Assembly: GCA_019233755.1 (NCBI GenBank)
Contig: JAFAMD010000041.1
Span: forward strand, 42,178-106,177
Source: Acidobacteriaceae bacterium
Lineage (GTDB): Bacteria; Acidobacteriota; Terriglobia; Bryobacterales; Bryobacteraceae
Direction of reading: 5' to 3'
DNA: 64,000 bases
A program made the position numbers and the translations under genes. This document shows positions 53,832-61,986 of this stretch, in pieces. How positions within the stretch are numbered: position 1 is the first letter of the stretch; every line of letters starts with the position of its first letter. The notes below the pieces were generated by a model. It was not told the origin of the DNA. It saw only the letters and a list, made by a program, of their open reading frames with translations, and made no database searches.

Positions 53832-54980
53832 ATGGTGACGCGAAAGTGGCCGGTTCTCATCATGGTGAGATCGCTTGGGCACGGGGGATGCGAACGTGAT
53901 GCTTCCAAAATCGCGATCGGACTCGACCGGAGCCGTTTCGAGCCCCATGTCGCCGTCTTCGAGGCCGACGGATTCCGCACGCCGGAGGTAGAGGCCGCGG
54001 GCGTTCCGATCGTTACGTTGCCAGTTCGCTCGTTCTTAAACTCCACGGGCTGGTGCGGAGCCCGGCAACTGGGGGCTTACATCCGTCGCCACGGAATCCA
54101 ATTGGTGCATTCGCTTGACGTGCCGCTTAATATTTTCGGCGCGCCAGTGGCCCGCTTCTATAGAGTTCCGGCGGTTATCACCAGCCAGCTTTCTTATCGC
54201 GACATGTACCCGCGGCCGTATCGCGCAGCCCTGCGGGTGACGGACCGGCTGTCTGACCGGGTGGTGGTGAATTCTCGTGCGGTTGGGGAATCGCTGAAGC
54301 GGCAGCCCGGATTTCCCGCCCATAAGCTGGTCCTTTGCTACAACGGGGTGAATCCTGCGGAATTCTTTCCCGGTCCGGGCATCCGGCCGCCGGCGCTGCA
54401 GGACGCCTCTTTGGTGGTGGGTTCGGTCTGCGTCCTGCGCCCGGAAAAGCGCCTGGATTGGGTGCTGCAGGCATTCGCGCGGATCTATCCGCTACATCCG
54501 GGCTTGCGGTTGCTGCTGGCGGGCAGCGGTCCGGAGGCGGCAAATCTGATGACGCTTCGGGATCGCCTCGGCTTGCAGAGTGTATGTCATTTTGAGCCCA
54601 GCCAGGCGAATGTCGCCGACTGGATGCGGGGCATCGATATTTACATCAACAGTTCATTTTCCGAAAGCTTTCCTAACGGCCTGCTGGAAGCGATGGCCTG
54701 CGGTAGTTGCGTTATCGGATCAGATGTCGGCGGCATACCGGAACTGATCACCCACGGTAAGGATGGGCTAGTGTTCGATGCTTCGAACTGCGACCACCTG
54801 GCCGAAATGCTGCTTTTGGCTGCCACGGACTCCGAGCTTCGTACCCGGCTCCGGCGCGAGGCGACCCTCACCGCGCATCGGCAGTTCTCGATGGAAAATA
54901 CCCTGCAGCGGACTGAGTGCCTGTATCAGGGCCTGCTTGAGAAGCAAGGCTCGCCGCGCCTTGAAGGACGCGCCGCCTGA
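53832..54980 (+). CDS. GT4-family glycosyltransferase
   Basis: 382 residues. GT-B elements: LIMVRSLGHGGCERDASKIAIGL at the start (acceptor-side glycine loop), VHSLDVPLNIFGAPVARF, RVVVNSRAVGESL, LCYNGVNPAEFFP, VGSVCVLRPEKRLDWVLQAF, LRLLLAGSGPEAANL and the donor E-x7-E in SESFPNGLLEAMACG. The stop codon overlaps the start of the next gene by one base (TGATG), so the two are translationally coupled. Family membership is certain; sugar specificity is not. Confidence 0.92.
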   Translation: MVTRKWPVLIMVRSLGHGGCERDASKIAIGLDRSRFEPHVAVFEADGFRTPEVEAAGVPIVTLPVRSFLNSTGWCGARQLGAYIRRHGIQLVHSLDVPLNIFGAPVARFYRVPAVITSQLSYRDMYPRPYRAALRVTDRLSDRVVVNSRAVGESLKRQPGFPAHKLVLCYNGVNPAEFFPGPGIRPPALQDASLVVGSVCVLRPEKRLDWVLQAFARIYPLHPGLRLLLAGSGPEAANLMTLRDRLGLQSVCHFEPSQANVADWMRGIDIYINSSFSESFPNGLLEAMACGSCVIGSDVGGIPELITHGKDGLVFDASNCDHLAEMLLLAATDSELRTRLRREATLTAHRQFSMENTLQRTECLYQGLLEKQGSPRLEGRAA

Positions 54981-55975
54981 TGCTGAGACTCGGGGTATTT
55001 CGACCAGAGCAGTTTTTTGCCGCCCCGCCGGACCGCTGGCTCCCTTACCTGTACTACCGACTGTCGAGAAGCCGGGTCTCCTTACGACTGCTGCGATCCG
55101 TGGGGGATGAAATGTTTGAACGGCTTATGCCGCACGTTCGGCTTTCCAACGGCGTGGCCCGGACCACTTTCCGAAACCGCTTTCGCAACCTGGACCCACT
55201 TGTGAATGACGTTTTGTCGCGGAATTTCTCTTCCCGCGAAGAACTGGTGGTGGAGGATTGGGCCGCCTCGACCTGTCTAACCTCATACGAGTGGGCGGAG
55301 AGCCTTTTCGCGCTTTTCCCGCGGCTGCGGTTCACGGCTTCGGACGGGATGTTGTACCTCATCGAAGTGGAAGACGCAGTGTCGGGAGAGGTTTTTGTTA
55401 CCGAACAGGATGGCCGGCCGCTGCAGTATATCCGCCCGCCCTTCGCGATCTGTATGGCGCCTCCCGAGTCCTGGACAGCGCCACTCAACCGTGTCGGGTA
55501 CCAATGGGCCAAGAGGCGCTGGCGCAAGGTGGGCGAGATAGGGCGGGCACCAGACGCGTGGTTTGATTGGCGATGCGAGGAGATGCTCGAGCGGAATGGC
55601 CGCCTATTGCGCAAACTGCCGCTGATTCATCCGCGTGCGTTAGAGTTGGCGCGGCGCGACGAGCGCTTTTCTATCCGACGCCACTCAGTTTTTGAGCGCG
55701 CGCCCGCACCGTGCCATGTTATTCGTTCGATGAATATCCTGAACCGGTCCTATTTCTCGGAACACCAGCTCTTCGATGCGGCGCGCTCGGTGGCTGAGAG
55801 CCTTCATGCCGGTGGTATCTGGATCGTTGGCCGTACGACTTGTGAGGATCCCCCGGTACATGATGTCTCTGTGCTCCGGAAACTCGATTCCGGACTTCTG
55901 CAAGTAGTTGAGCGGACAGGCGCAGGCTCGGAAATAGAATCAATAGCACTGGACGTGGCCGCGGTCCTCGCATAG
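54980..55975 (+). CDS. Methyltransferase-fold protein of the polysaccharide locus, divergent
   Basis: 331 residues, not firmly recognised. The middle part reads like a degenerate SAM-methyltransferase fold: LVVEDWAASTCLTSYEWAESLF corresponds to motif I but lacks the usual glycine pattern, LRFTASDGMLYLIEV to the acidic strand, and CHVIRSMNILNRSYFSEHQLF followed by LHAGGIWIVGRTT to the later CheR-like motifs. It has no signal peptide; the first 80 residues are basic and aromatic. The one-base overlap with the GT4 gene (TGATG) ties it to glycan synthesis. It may be an active methyltransferase with an unusual SAM site or a non-catalytic relative. Confidence 0.5.
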   Translation: MLRLGVFRPEQFFAAPPDRWLPYLYYRLSRSRVSLRLLRSVGDEMFERLMPHVRLSNGVARTTFRNRFRNLDPLVNDVLSRNFSSREELVVEDWAASTCLTSYEWAESLFALFPRLRFTASDGMLYLIEVEDAVSGEVFVTEQDGRPLQYIRPPFAICMAPPESWTAPLNRVGYQWAKRRWRKVGEIGRAPDAWFDWRCEEMLERNGRLLRKLPLIHPRALELARRDERFSIRRHSVFERAPAPCHVIRSMNILNRSYFSEHQLFDAARSVAESLHAGGIWIVGRTTCEDPPVHDVSVLRKLDSGLLQVVERTGAGSEIESIALDVAAVLA

Positions 55976-56030
55976 GGGTCGTCCCACTAAGCCGGACATC
56001 GTTCAGTTCGTAAGGCCCAACTAAGTTTGA

Positions 56031-56177
56031 ATGACGATTAACGACGAGGGATCAAGAGCGCGGATGCCGGTTCGCGCCGCTCAGCTTGCGACGACGAGCC
56101 TGAGCATTCAAGATGCGTTTGTGCAGTTGTCTGAGAGCGATCAAACCGGGTTGCAACGGAGAGGAGCGCTTGCGTGA
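56031..56177 (+). CDS. Possible 48-residue leader ORF overlapping the epimerase start
   Basis: ATG 56031 to TGA 56175-56177, overlapping the GTG start of the 2-epimerase gene by four bases (GTGA). The peptide (MTINDEGSRARMPVRAAQLA and onward) matches nothing I know. The purine-rich Shine-Dalgarno of the epimerase (GGAGAGGAG, 56158-56166) lies inside it. It could be a coupling leader, a gene remnant or chance. Confidence 0.2.
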   Translation: MTINDEGSRARMPVRAAQLATTSLSIQDAFVQLSESDQTGLQRRGALA

Positions 56178-57271
56178 ACATTCGTCTTGCTGTGTTGGCA
56201 GGCGCACGCCCGAACTTCATGAAAGTGGCGCCGCTGATAGCGGCACTGAGGGCGGATGAAGATTTCAGAGTAATCTTGATCCACACGGGCCAGCATTACG
56301 ATGACACGATGTCGGGCCAGTTCATGAGGGATCTGCAGATTCCGCCGCCCGACTATCATTTGCAGGTCGGCTCCGGCAGTCACGCGCAGCAGACGGCGGA
56401 GATCATGCGCCGGCTCGAACCGGTGCTCATCGAGGCGGACGTGGATGGAGTGGTTGTGGTGGGCGATGTCAATTCCACGGTTGCGGGAGCGCTAGTGGCC
56501 GCAAAGCTTGGCCTGCCTGTGATCCATGCAGAGGCCGGGCTGCGCAGCTTTGATCGCAGTATGCCGGAGGAAATAAACCGGGTGGTGACGGATTGCCTTT
56601 CGGATCTGCTGCTGGTCACTGAACAGAGCGGGCATAGCAACCTGTTGCGGGAAGGAAAACAGTCGGGCCAGATTGCAATGGTTGGGAATCTGATGGTGGA
56701 TTCGCTTACGAAGAATTTGCCGGAAGCGATGCGCTCCGATGTCCGAGAGCGGTTGGGGATCAACGGTCGTTTCGGGTTGGTCACTCTTCATCGTCCGGCG
56801 AACGTTGACGATGGAGAGAAGCTCGCAGAGATTGTTTCCACGCTCCATATCATCGCAGAGGAAATTCCTTTGTACTGGCCAGTGCATCCTAGAACTCGCG
56901 CCCGATTGGAGGCTGGACGAATTGCTGCGCCTGGCTTCCTTCACTTGCTCGAGCCGCTCGGATATCTGGATTTTCTGTGCCTGCAGGCCAAGGCCGCTGT
57001 TATCCTTACGGATTCGGGTGGAATTCAGGAAGAATCCACGGTTCTCGCCGTGCCTTGTCTTACACTTCGGGAAAATACTGAGAGGCCCATCACGATTGAG
57101 TGTGGAACAAATCGCTTGGCGGGTACCTCTAAAGAGAGTATCTTGAATGCTTGGAAAGAGGCGAATGCTTCCCCCAGAACCGGAATCATTCCACCTCTTT
57201 GGGACGGGCTGGCAGGCCTGCGCTGCCATGAAGCAATTAAACGGTTTTTTGTAGGCCCAAGGGTTTCTTGA
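56174..57271 (+). CDS. wecB: UDP-N-acetylglucosamine 2-epimerase (non-hydrolysing)
   Basis: 365 residues from GTG 56174, supported by GGAGAGGAG eight bases upstream. The fold and motifs are those of WecB/MnaA: GARPNFMKVAPLIAAL, HTGQHYDDTMSGQF, VVGDVNSTVAGALVAAKLG, HAEAGLRSFDRSMPEEINR, TLHRPANVDD, HPRTRARL and LTDSGGIQEESTVL with the UDP-GlcNAc-binding residues. It interconverts UDP-GlcNAc and UDP-ManNAc. No WecC-type dehydrogenase is in the window, so ManNAc itself rather than ManNAcA may enter the glycan, or the dehydrogenase lies elsewhere. Its stop overlaps the TTG start of the next glycosyltransferase (TTGA). Confidence 0.93.
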   Translation: MNIRLAVLAGARPNFMKVAPLIAALRADEDFRVILIHTGQHYDDTMSGQFMRDLQIPPPDYHLQVGSGSHAQQTAEIMRRLEPVLIEADVDGVVVVGDVNSTVAGALVAAKLGLPVIHAEAGLRSFDRSMPEEINRVVTDCLSDLLLVTEQSGHSNLLREGKQSGQIAMVGNLMVDSLTKNLPEAMRSDVRERLGINGRFGLVTLHRPANVDDGEKLAEIVSTLHIIAEEIPLYWPVHPRTRARLEAGRIAAPGFLHLLEPLGYLDFLCLQAKAAVILTDSGGIQEESTVLAVPCLTLRENTERPITIECGTNRLAGTSKESILNAWKEANASPRTGIIPPLWDGLAGLRCHEAIKRFFVGPRVS

Positions 57272-58587
57272 GCGAGATTCTCATGCCAGGCGACCTGATA
57301 CTGATTTTTGCCTATCACTTCCCACCCGAGAATGCGATCGGCGCCGGCCGCCCATACCGTTTTTACAAATATCTTCGGCGCTTGGGCTATCGCTGCCATG
57401 TCATCACGGCAGCGGATGTATCCAGCCGTGCCGACCTCGCTGCTGAAACCGTTCCGGATCCGTTTGTAACAGGGCCACGGCACAAGATGGGCTGGCAGGT
57501 TGAGCGCGCTGCGCGCAAGCTGCTGCTGCCCGGTGTTACGGGGACGCAATGGGCGTTTCACGCTTATCGTGCGGCTCTCCGTCTGATCGAGAGACAGCGA
57601 TCGTCGCATGTGACGATTTTCTCCACTTTTCCACCTCTGGGCACCCACCTTGCGGCCTATTGGCTGGCACGGCGGACAGGGTTGCCGTGGGTTGCAGACT
57701 ATCGCGATCCGCTGGCGGATAATCCAATTTACAGTGAGTGGAACAGGTTCCGATCGGCGCTGTACTCCAAGGTGGAAAGAGTCTTTGTTAATGCCGCAGA
57801 TGTGGTCATCGCAAACACCGATACCGCGTGCGCGAAGTTAAAGGCTGACTTCCCAGCGCGCGCCAACCGGATTAAACTTCTCTGGAACGGCTTTGACCCG
57901 GAGGAGAGGCTGCAAGCCCGACCCGCCGCGGATGCCAAAAACTGCCTGGTCAGCCATGTCGGCGAGTTATACGGCGGCCGTGATATCAGCCCCATTCTGT
58001 TTTCCGTGCGCCGCCTCATTGACTCGGGAAGATTGAGTCTGGAGCGGGTGAAGGTGCAGTTAGTCGGCCCCATGCAGGATTCCTCCCTGCCCGAACCTGC
58101 ATTTATCAGGGCGGCGGAACAGGAGGGTTGGCTCAGACTGATGCCTAACCGGCTGCCTCAGGCGGAAGCACAGGCGATAGTTGGCAGTTCCGGCGGGCTC
58201 TTGCTGATTCAGCCGCAATCGATTCTGCAAGTGCCCGGGAAGCTGTTTGAATACTTGCAGATTGGATGCCCTATTCTTGCCTACGTGCCCTTAAACTCGC
58301 CAGTCGAACGCATTTTGGAGAAGAGCGGCGTCGCCTTCGAATGTGTCCATCCGGGCAGTGAACCCGGGGAGCTGGATAGGCGCGTGGAGAGATTTTTCCG
58401 CCTTGCGGGCAGCTATCGCGTACCGAGCGAATGGTTTGAGCAGGAGTTCAGCGCGGAGAATCAGGTCAGCCGGCTCTCGGCATGGATTCAGGGCGTCCGA
58501 AAGCCGGCGCTCCAAGGGACGCCGGAAAGGCTTTGGGGGCAACCTTCCATGCAGGAAACCGAGGCTACACAAGAAATCCGGCGATAA
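57268..58587 (+). CDS. GT4-like glycosyltransferase
   Basis: 439 residues from TTG 57268 (overlapping the wecB stop by four bases); ATG 57283 is an alternative five codons in. It has a GT-B fold starting ILIFAYHFPPENAIGAGRPYRFYKYLRRLGY, then FSTFPPLGTHLAAYWLARRTGLPWVADYRDPL, NAADVVIANTDTACAKL, LWNGFDPEE, HVGELYGGRDISPI and GKLFEYLQIGCPILAYVP. This pattern belongs to glycosyl transferase 4-like proteins of capsule and O-antigen loci. Its last 23 bases overlap the 3' end of the convergent polysaccharide deacetylase gene. Confidence 0.87.
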   Translation: MSEILMPGDLILIFAYHFPPENAIGAGRPYRFYKYLRRLGYRCHVITAADVSSRADLAAETVPDPFVTGPRHKMGWQVERAARKLLLPGVTGTQWAFHAYRAALRLIERQRSSHVTIFSTFPPLGTHLAAYWLARRTGLPWVADYRDPLADNPIYSEWNRFRSALYSKVERVFVNAADVVIANTDTACAKLKADFPARANRIKLLWNGFDPEERLQARPAADAKNCLVSHVGELYGGRDISPILFSVRRLIDSGRLSLERVKVQLVGPMQDSSLPEPAFIRAAEQEGWLRLMPNRLPQAEAQAIVGSSGGLLLIQPQSILQVPGKLFEYLQIGCPILAYVPLNSPVERILEKSGVAFECVHPGSEPGELDRRVERFFRLAGSYRVPSEWFEQEFSAENQVSRLSAWIQGVRKPALQGTPERLWGQPSMQETEATQEIRR

Positions 58588-59584
58588 TTGTTTCGAACCG
58601 CACCGGGTTCATGTGATTTACGTCCAGAACTCTCGGTAGTCTCATCCATTCGGAACCGGCCTCAGCCAAGCCGATCTCGCAGGTGGTTGCACTTTGTATG
58701 CCGCATTCTGCGAGCCAGCCGAAAAACTCCGATGCGTAATCGCCGCTCGGATAACAGAAGTGCACGGGATTTTTGCCTGTCATCTCACGAATTTGGCTGC
58801 GATTGTCCGTGATCTCCCGGAAGAAGAGTGCGCGGTCGCGTGGTGTGCGATGCCGATGGGTGTGTAACTGCACATCAATTCCAGAGCTCGCGACGCGGTT
58901 CACTTCTTCGGGACTGAGGATTTGGAACATGCGGAGCCGGAGGAGTTCTTCGTAATCGACGTTCAGCTTGTCGGCCAATTGGCGCGCTATATCGTCCTTC
59001 GCAATGGTTTCGAGATGCTGCCGATCCGCCCACTCCAGGATGCTTCTCATGACGGCCTGACGCTCCCCGTAAGTTACGATTGAGACCGGGTTGTGAATTC
59101 CAAACTCGGGCAACTCGACGTCGGAGCGCCCGCATTTCCAAAGGATGAAGCTCAAAGCCAGGTCGATGATCGGAAGCCGGTAATGGCAATAGTGTGTCGT
59201 CAGATAAAGCGTTGCCGGATACCCGAATTCAGCCAGGATCGGCACGCCGTGATGAAGGAAGTCATAGAAGCCGTCATCGAAGGTGATAACGACACTGCGC
59301 GGGGGCAGAGAATTGGTTGCGAGGCGCCGGAGCGCCTCCTCCAGCGAGAGCACCGAAGCATTCATGCTGCGCAGACACGCGAGCCGGGAGCGAAATACGT
59401 CGGGATGGAGATAAAGATCGGGTGCCCACTTGTGCTCATCACGAAGAGACAGGCCGTGATAAGCGAGGATGAGAAGACTGTTGCTGCGCCTGCTGGAGTT
59501 CGCGGCGCGAGAGACGAAACCGAGATCCCGAAGGACACGCAGTCCAACCGATACTGACCTGCTGCGAAGAGTGGAAGCTATCAA
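58565..59584 (-). CDS. Polysaccharide deacetylase (NodB-like, CE4)
   Basis: 339 residues with no clear signal peptide. The NodB domain shows ILAYHGLS, the metal Asp in VVITFDDGFYDFL (TFDDG 101-105), the metal His pair in LHTHRHRTPRD, and CYPSGDYASEFFGWLAECG with ATTCEIGLAEAGSEWMRLPRV at the end. CE4 enzymes remove N- or O-acetyl groups from glycans such as GlcNAc polymers. With a 2-epimerase next to it, the target could be acetylated amino sugars of the locus product. It is on the opposite strand to its neighbours. Confidence 0.87.
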   Translation of the reverse strand: MIASTLRSRSVSVGLRVLRDLGFVSRAANSSRRSNSLLILAYHGLSLRDEHKWAPDLYLHPDVFRSRLACLRSMNASVLSLEEALRRLATNSLPPRSVVITFDDGFYDFLHHGVPILAEFGYPATLYLTTHYCHYRLPIIDLALSFILWKCGRSDVELPEFGIHNPVSIVTYGERQAVMRSILEWADRQHLETIAKDDIARQLADKLNVDYEELLRLRMFQILSPEEVNRVASSGIDVQLHTHRHRTPRDRALFFREITDNRSQIREMTGKNPVHFCYPSGDYASEFFGWLAECGIQSATTCEIGLAEAGSEWMRLPRVLDVNHMNPVRFETIIAGFLV

Positions 59585-59675
59585 AACGAAATCAATCCTA
59601 GCTGCTTTATGTGCCCTGCGGCCCGTTCCCTGCGTGCCGGGGTCCTTTCATTTTCCGGTGGTGACGTGCAACCCA

Positions 59676-59752
59676 GACATATAGACGGCGGGCACTCTGA
59701 AAATTGCACCAGCAGGTGCCGTTGAGAGTCCCCGGAAAATTCCCTATATGTC
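59676..59752. other. Nested inverted repeats in the 405-base region upstream of the deacetylase and GT-C genes
   Basis: GACATATAG (59676-59684) and CTATATGTC (59744-59752) are a perfect 9-bp inverted pair. Between them GCACC-AGCA-GGTGC (59706-59719) forms a tight hairpin. The element lies about 90 bases upstream of the deacetylase start in the 59585-59989 divergent gap. Nothing else I recognise occupies that gap. It could be a leader-RNA structure or operator. Confidence 0.4.
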
Positions 59753-59989
59753 GCCTTAAGTCCTGCCGAGATTCTTTTGACCTGCAGAGTACCAGATTTC
59801 ACCCATCCTTCAGGTGACGCACCTAAATAAAAGAGCGGAAGGAAGAAATGGAATCCGGCGACTTTGCGTCGAAGGTCTGAAATAGATCTCGCGGTCGGGC
59901 CGGTGCTTCTGCGAAGTGACAATACGGTTTCCGAACTGAAAGATAGGGGAGGATGAATCGGTGCCACGGTCTGGCCAACGAAACACCTA

Positions 59990-61627
59990 ATGAGCAGCAT
60001 TCATACTGAAGCCGACGTTTCGGCTACTATCATTGCCGTCCCTTCTGCGGCGCCAGCGATGTCGCGGCCACGGATCGGCAGGCTGGTTGTCGTTTTTGCC
60101 GCGTTTTTGTTCGTTGTTTTGCTTCTTCAGATGGCAAGCGGCGCTTACCGGAGCGAATTCGGCGCGTATCCGGATGAACCCGCACACTACGTGACGTCGT
60201 TGATGGTGCGCGAATACGTTACGGGCCCGCAGCCGATATGGCCGCTGAAATTTGCTGAGAATTATTACGCCCATTACCCGAAGGTGGCATTCGGACATTG
60301 GCCTCCCCTGTTCTATGTCGTTCAGGCAGGGTGGATGATGCTGTTTTCAGCCTCCAGGGCTTCTGTTCGTCTGGAACTCGCATTTACCACTGCGCTTCTT
60401 GCTTTCTCAGTATTCATCGAAGCGAAACGATGGTTTGGCGAACGGGCTGGGGTTTTGGCCGGACTCTTCGTCGTGTGCCTGCCGCTGGTGCAGGCCTCAA
60501 CCGACGAGGAGATGGCGGAAATGTTGCTTGTGCTGACGTGTTTCTGGAGCGCGGCTTATTTTGCCCGCTACCTGGAATCGGAACGGCGCAAGGATGCACT
60601 TTGGTTTGCCGTTTTCTTTTCGCTCGCCGTGCTGACGAAGGGCAGCGGCTGGTTGCTGGCTCTTGTCCCTCCAGTTGCCGCGCTTCTGGCAAAGAGAATC
60701 CGCCTTCTTTTCCGGCCTGCGTTCGGGCTTGCAGTTGCTCTGATTGCTGCCTGCTGTCTGCCGTGGCAACTCATGACCATGCAACTGGCCGAACGAGGCT
60801 GGACGGGGGGCTCTCATCCGAACTGGCAATACACCTCTAAAGCGCTCGTCAAGTTTGTCGCGATCATGGTCGCCAGCCTCGGCGCGGTTCAGGCGACGTT
60901 GATTGCCGTTGGGGTGCTCGTGGCCGTATTGGTTCCTCTGGTGCGCTGCAAACGGTGCGAGCCATGGGCGGCTGTAATGCTGGCGCTTATTTTGAGCGAC
61001 TGGCTGTTTCACTCGGTTGTACCGGCGGGCGTGGAAGACCGCAAGATGATCATCGCTGTCCCGGCGCTCGCTCTGTTCCTATTGGCCGGAGGATTGGCGC
61101 TCGCAGACCGGATTCCTGCAACCGGAATTCTGCTCGAATATCGTCGTGCGCTAGTGACGGCCGCAGTGGCGGTTGCCTTTTTCGCACACACGTTTGCCAT
61201 CCCGCGAATAACGCACTTTGGCTATGTCGAAGCGGCGAGATTCATCACGCTGAATCCGGCGTTACGGCAGGATACTATTCTAGCCTCCTCTGAAAGCCTT
61301 GGAGAAGGGCTTTTTATTTCCGAGATGGCGATGCGACAACCGCGTCCACTGGCGGTGATTATTCGGGGTACCAAGGCGCTTGCAGATGTGGATTGGATCG
61401 GATCGCACTACCGCGCAAGGTTCACCACCACGCAGCAACTGCTGCAGTACATTCAGCAGGCGCATATCGGCCTGGTGGTCACAGACGATTTTCCGCCAAT
61501 CGCACGGTTCAGCCATACCAAGCTGCTGCAGGAAGCGATGCAGCAGGATTCGGAGCATTTCCACTTGGTAGGAACCTTTTCCGCCCCTTCGTCACCCGGC
61601 AGAGTGCGCGTTTTCGAGGTGCGGTAG
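59990..61627 (+). CDS. Polytopic GT-C glycosyltransferase (PMT/GT39-like)
   Basis: 545 residues with about 11 membrane helices. After the first helix (LVVVFAAFLFVVLLLQMASG) comes YPDEPAHYVTSLMV, the acidic DE motif of GT-C enzymes such as dolichyl-phosphate-mannose and ArnT-type transferases. A soluble C-terminal part of about 100 residues (RITHFGYVEAARFITLNPAL, VTDDFPPIARFSH) is periplasmic by topology. These enzymes use polyprenyl-phosphate sugars to modify proteins, lipids or glycans at the outer face of the inner membrane. It is transcribed away from the deacetylase and closes the polysaccharide locus. Confidence 0.8.
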   Translation: MSSIHTEADVSATIIAVPSAAPAMSRPRIGRLVVVFAAFLFVVLLLQMASGAYRSEFGAYPDEPAHYVTSLMVREYVTGPQPIWPLKFAENYYAHYPKVAFGHWPPLFYVVQAGWMMLFSASRASVRLELAFTTALLAFSVFIEAKRWFGERAGVLAGLFVVCLPLVQASTDEEMAEMLLVLTCFWSAAYFARYLESERRKDALWFAVFFSLAVLTKGSGWLLALVPPVAALLAKRIRLLFRPAFGLAVALIAACCLPWQLMTMQLAERGWTGGSHPNWQYTSKALVKFVAIMVASLGAVQATLIAVGVLVAVLVPLVRCKRCEPWAAVMLALILSDWLFHSVVPAGVEDRKMIIAVPALALFLLAGGLALADRIPATGILLEYRRALVTAAVAVAFFAHTFAIPRITHFGYVEAARFITLNPALRQDTILASSESLGEGLFISEMAMRQPRPLAVIIRGTKALADVDWIGSHYRARFTTTQQLLQYIQQAHIGLVVTDDFPPIARFSHTKLLQEAMQQDSEHFHLVGTFSAPSSPGRVRVFEVR

Positions 61628-61818
61628 GCGACCCCCGCCAGGTAATGTATTTGCCCCCACTGATTGTCGCCTCCAGAACACAGACAGCCATATAGCTTCA
61701 TAGCGCCGAATAATGCATCCCATTTTTTTGGCGGGAGAGCAAATGGGCTGCATCCTGATCTAGCGCAGATTTTCCGGAAAGTAAGACAACGTTCCAGAAG
61801 TTTTTCGGGTACTAGGAG

Positions 61819-61878
61819 TTACCAGACTTGGTAATCCGGCCAGGGGCTTGTATAGTCGCTCATACAGCTCATACAAGC
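61819..61878. promoter_or_regulatory. Two inverted repeats and a tandem 9-mer upstream of the histidine kinase
   Basis: TTACCA-GACT-TGGTAA (61819-61834) and GCTTGTAT (61846-61853) with ATACAAGC (61871-61878) are both perfect. Inside the second, GCTCATACA is repeated in tandem (61858-61866, 61867-61875). They lie 110-170 bases before the kinase start in the 359-base gap 61628-61986 and look like binding sites for a dimeric regulator. TTGTAT and ATACAA 17 bases apart could be a weak promoter. The rest of the gap shows nothing I recognise. Confidence 0.45.
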
Positions 61879-61986
61879 GTTAGCGAACCGTCGTTTAAAT
61901 GAGCACATAGTCGTCAATGAACATAGAGAAAGACATCTAACGGGAGTGTTCAGGCGACTGCAGGTAACGGAGGATACTTTTGGGCC

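Noticed and set aside
59581..60000. 139-codon minus-strand frame in the intergenic region upstream of the GT-C gene
   Set aside because: No signal, domain or Shine-Dalgarno, and it covers the nested inverted repeat. I prefer non-coding.
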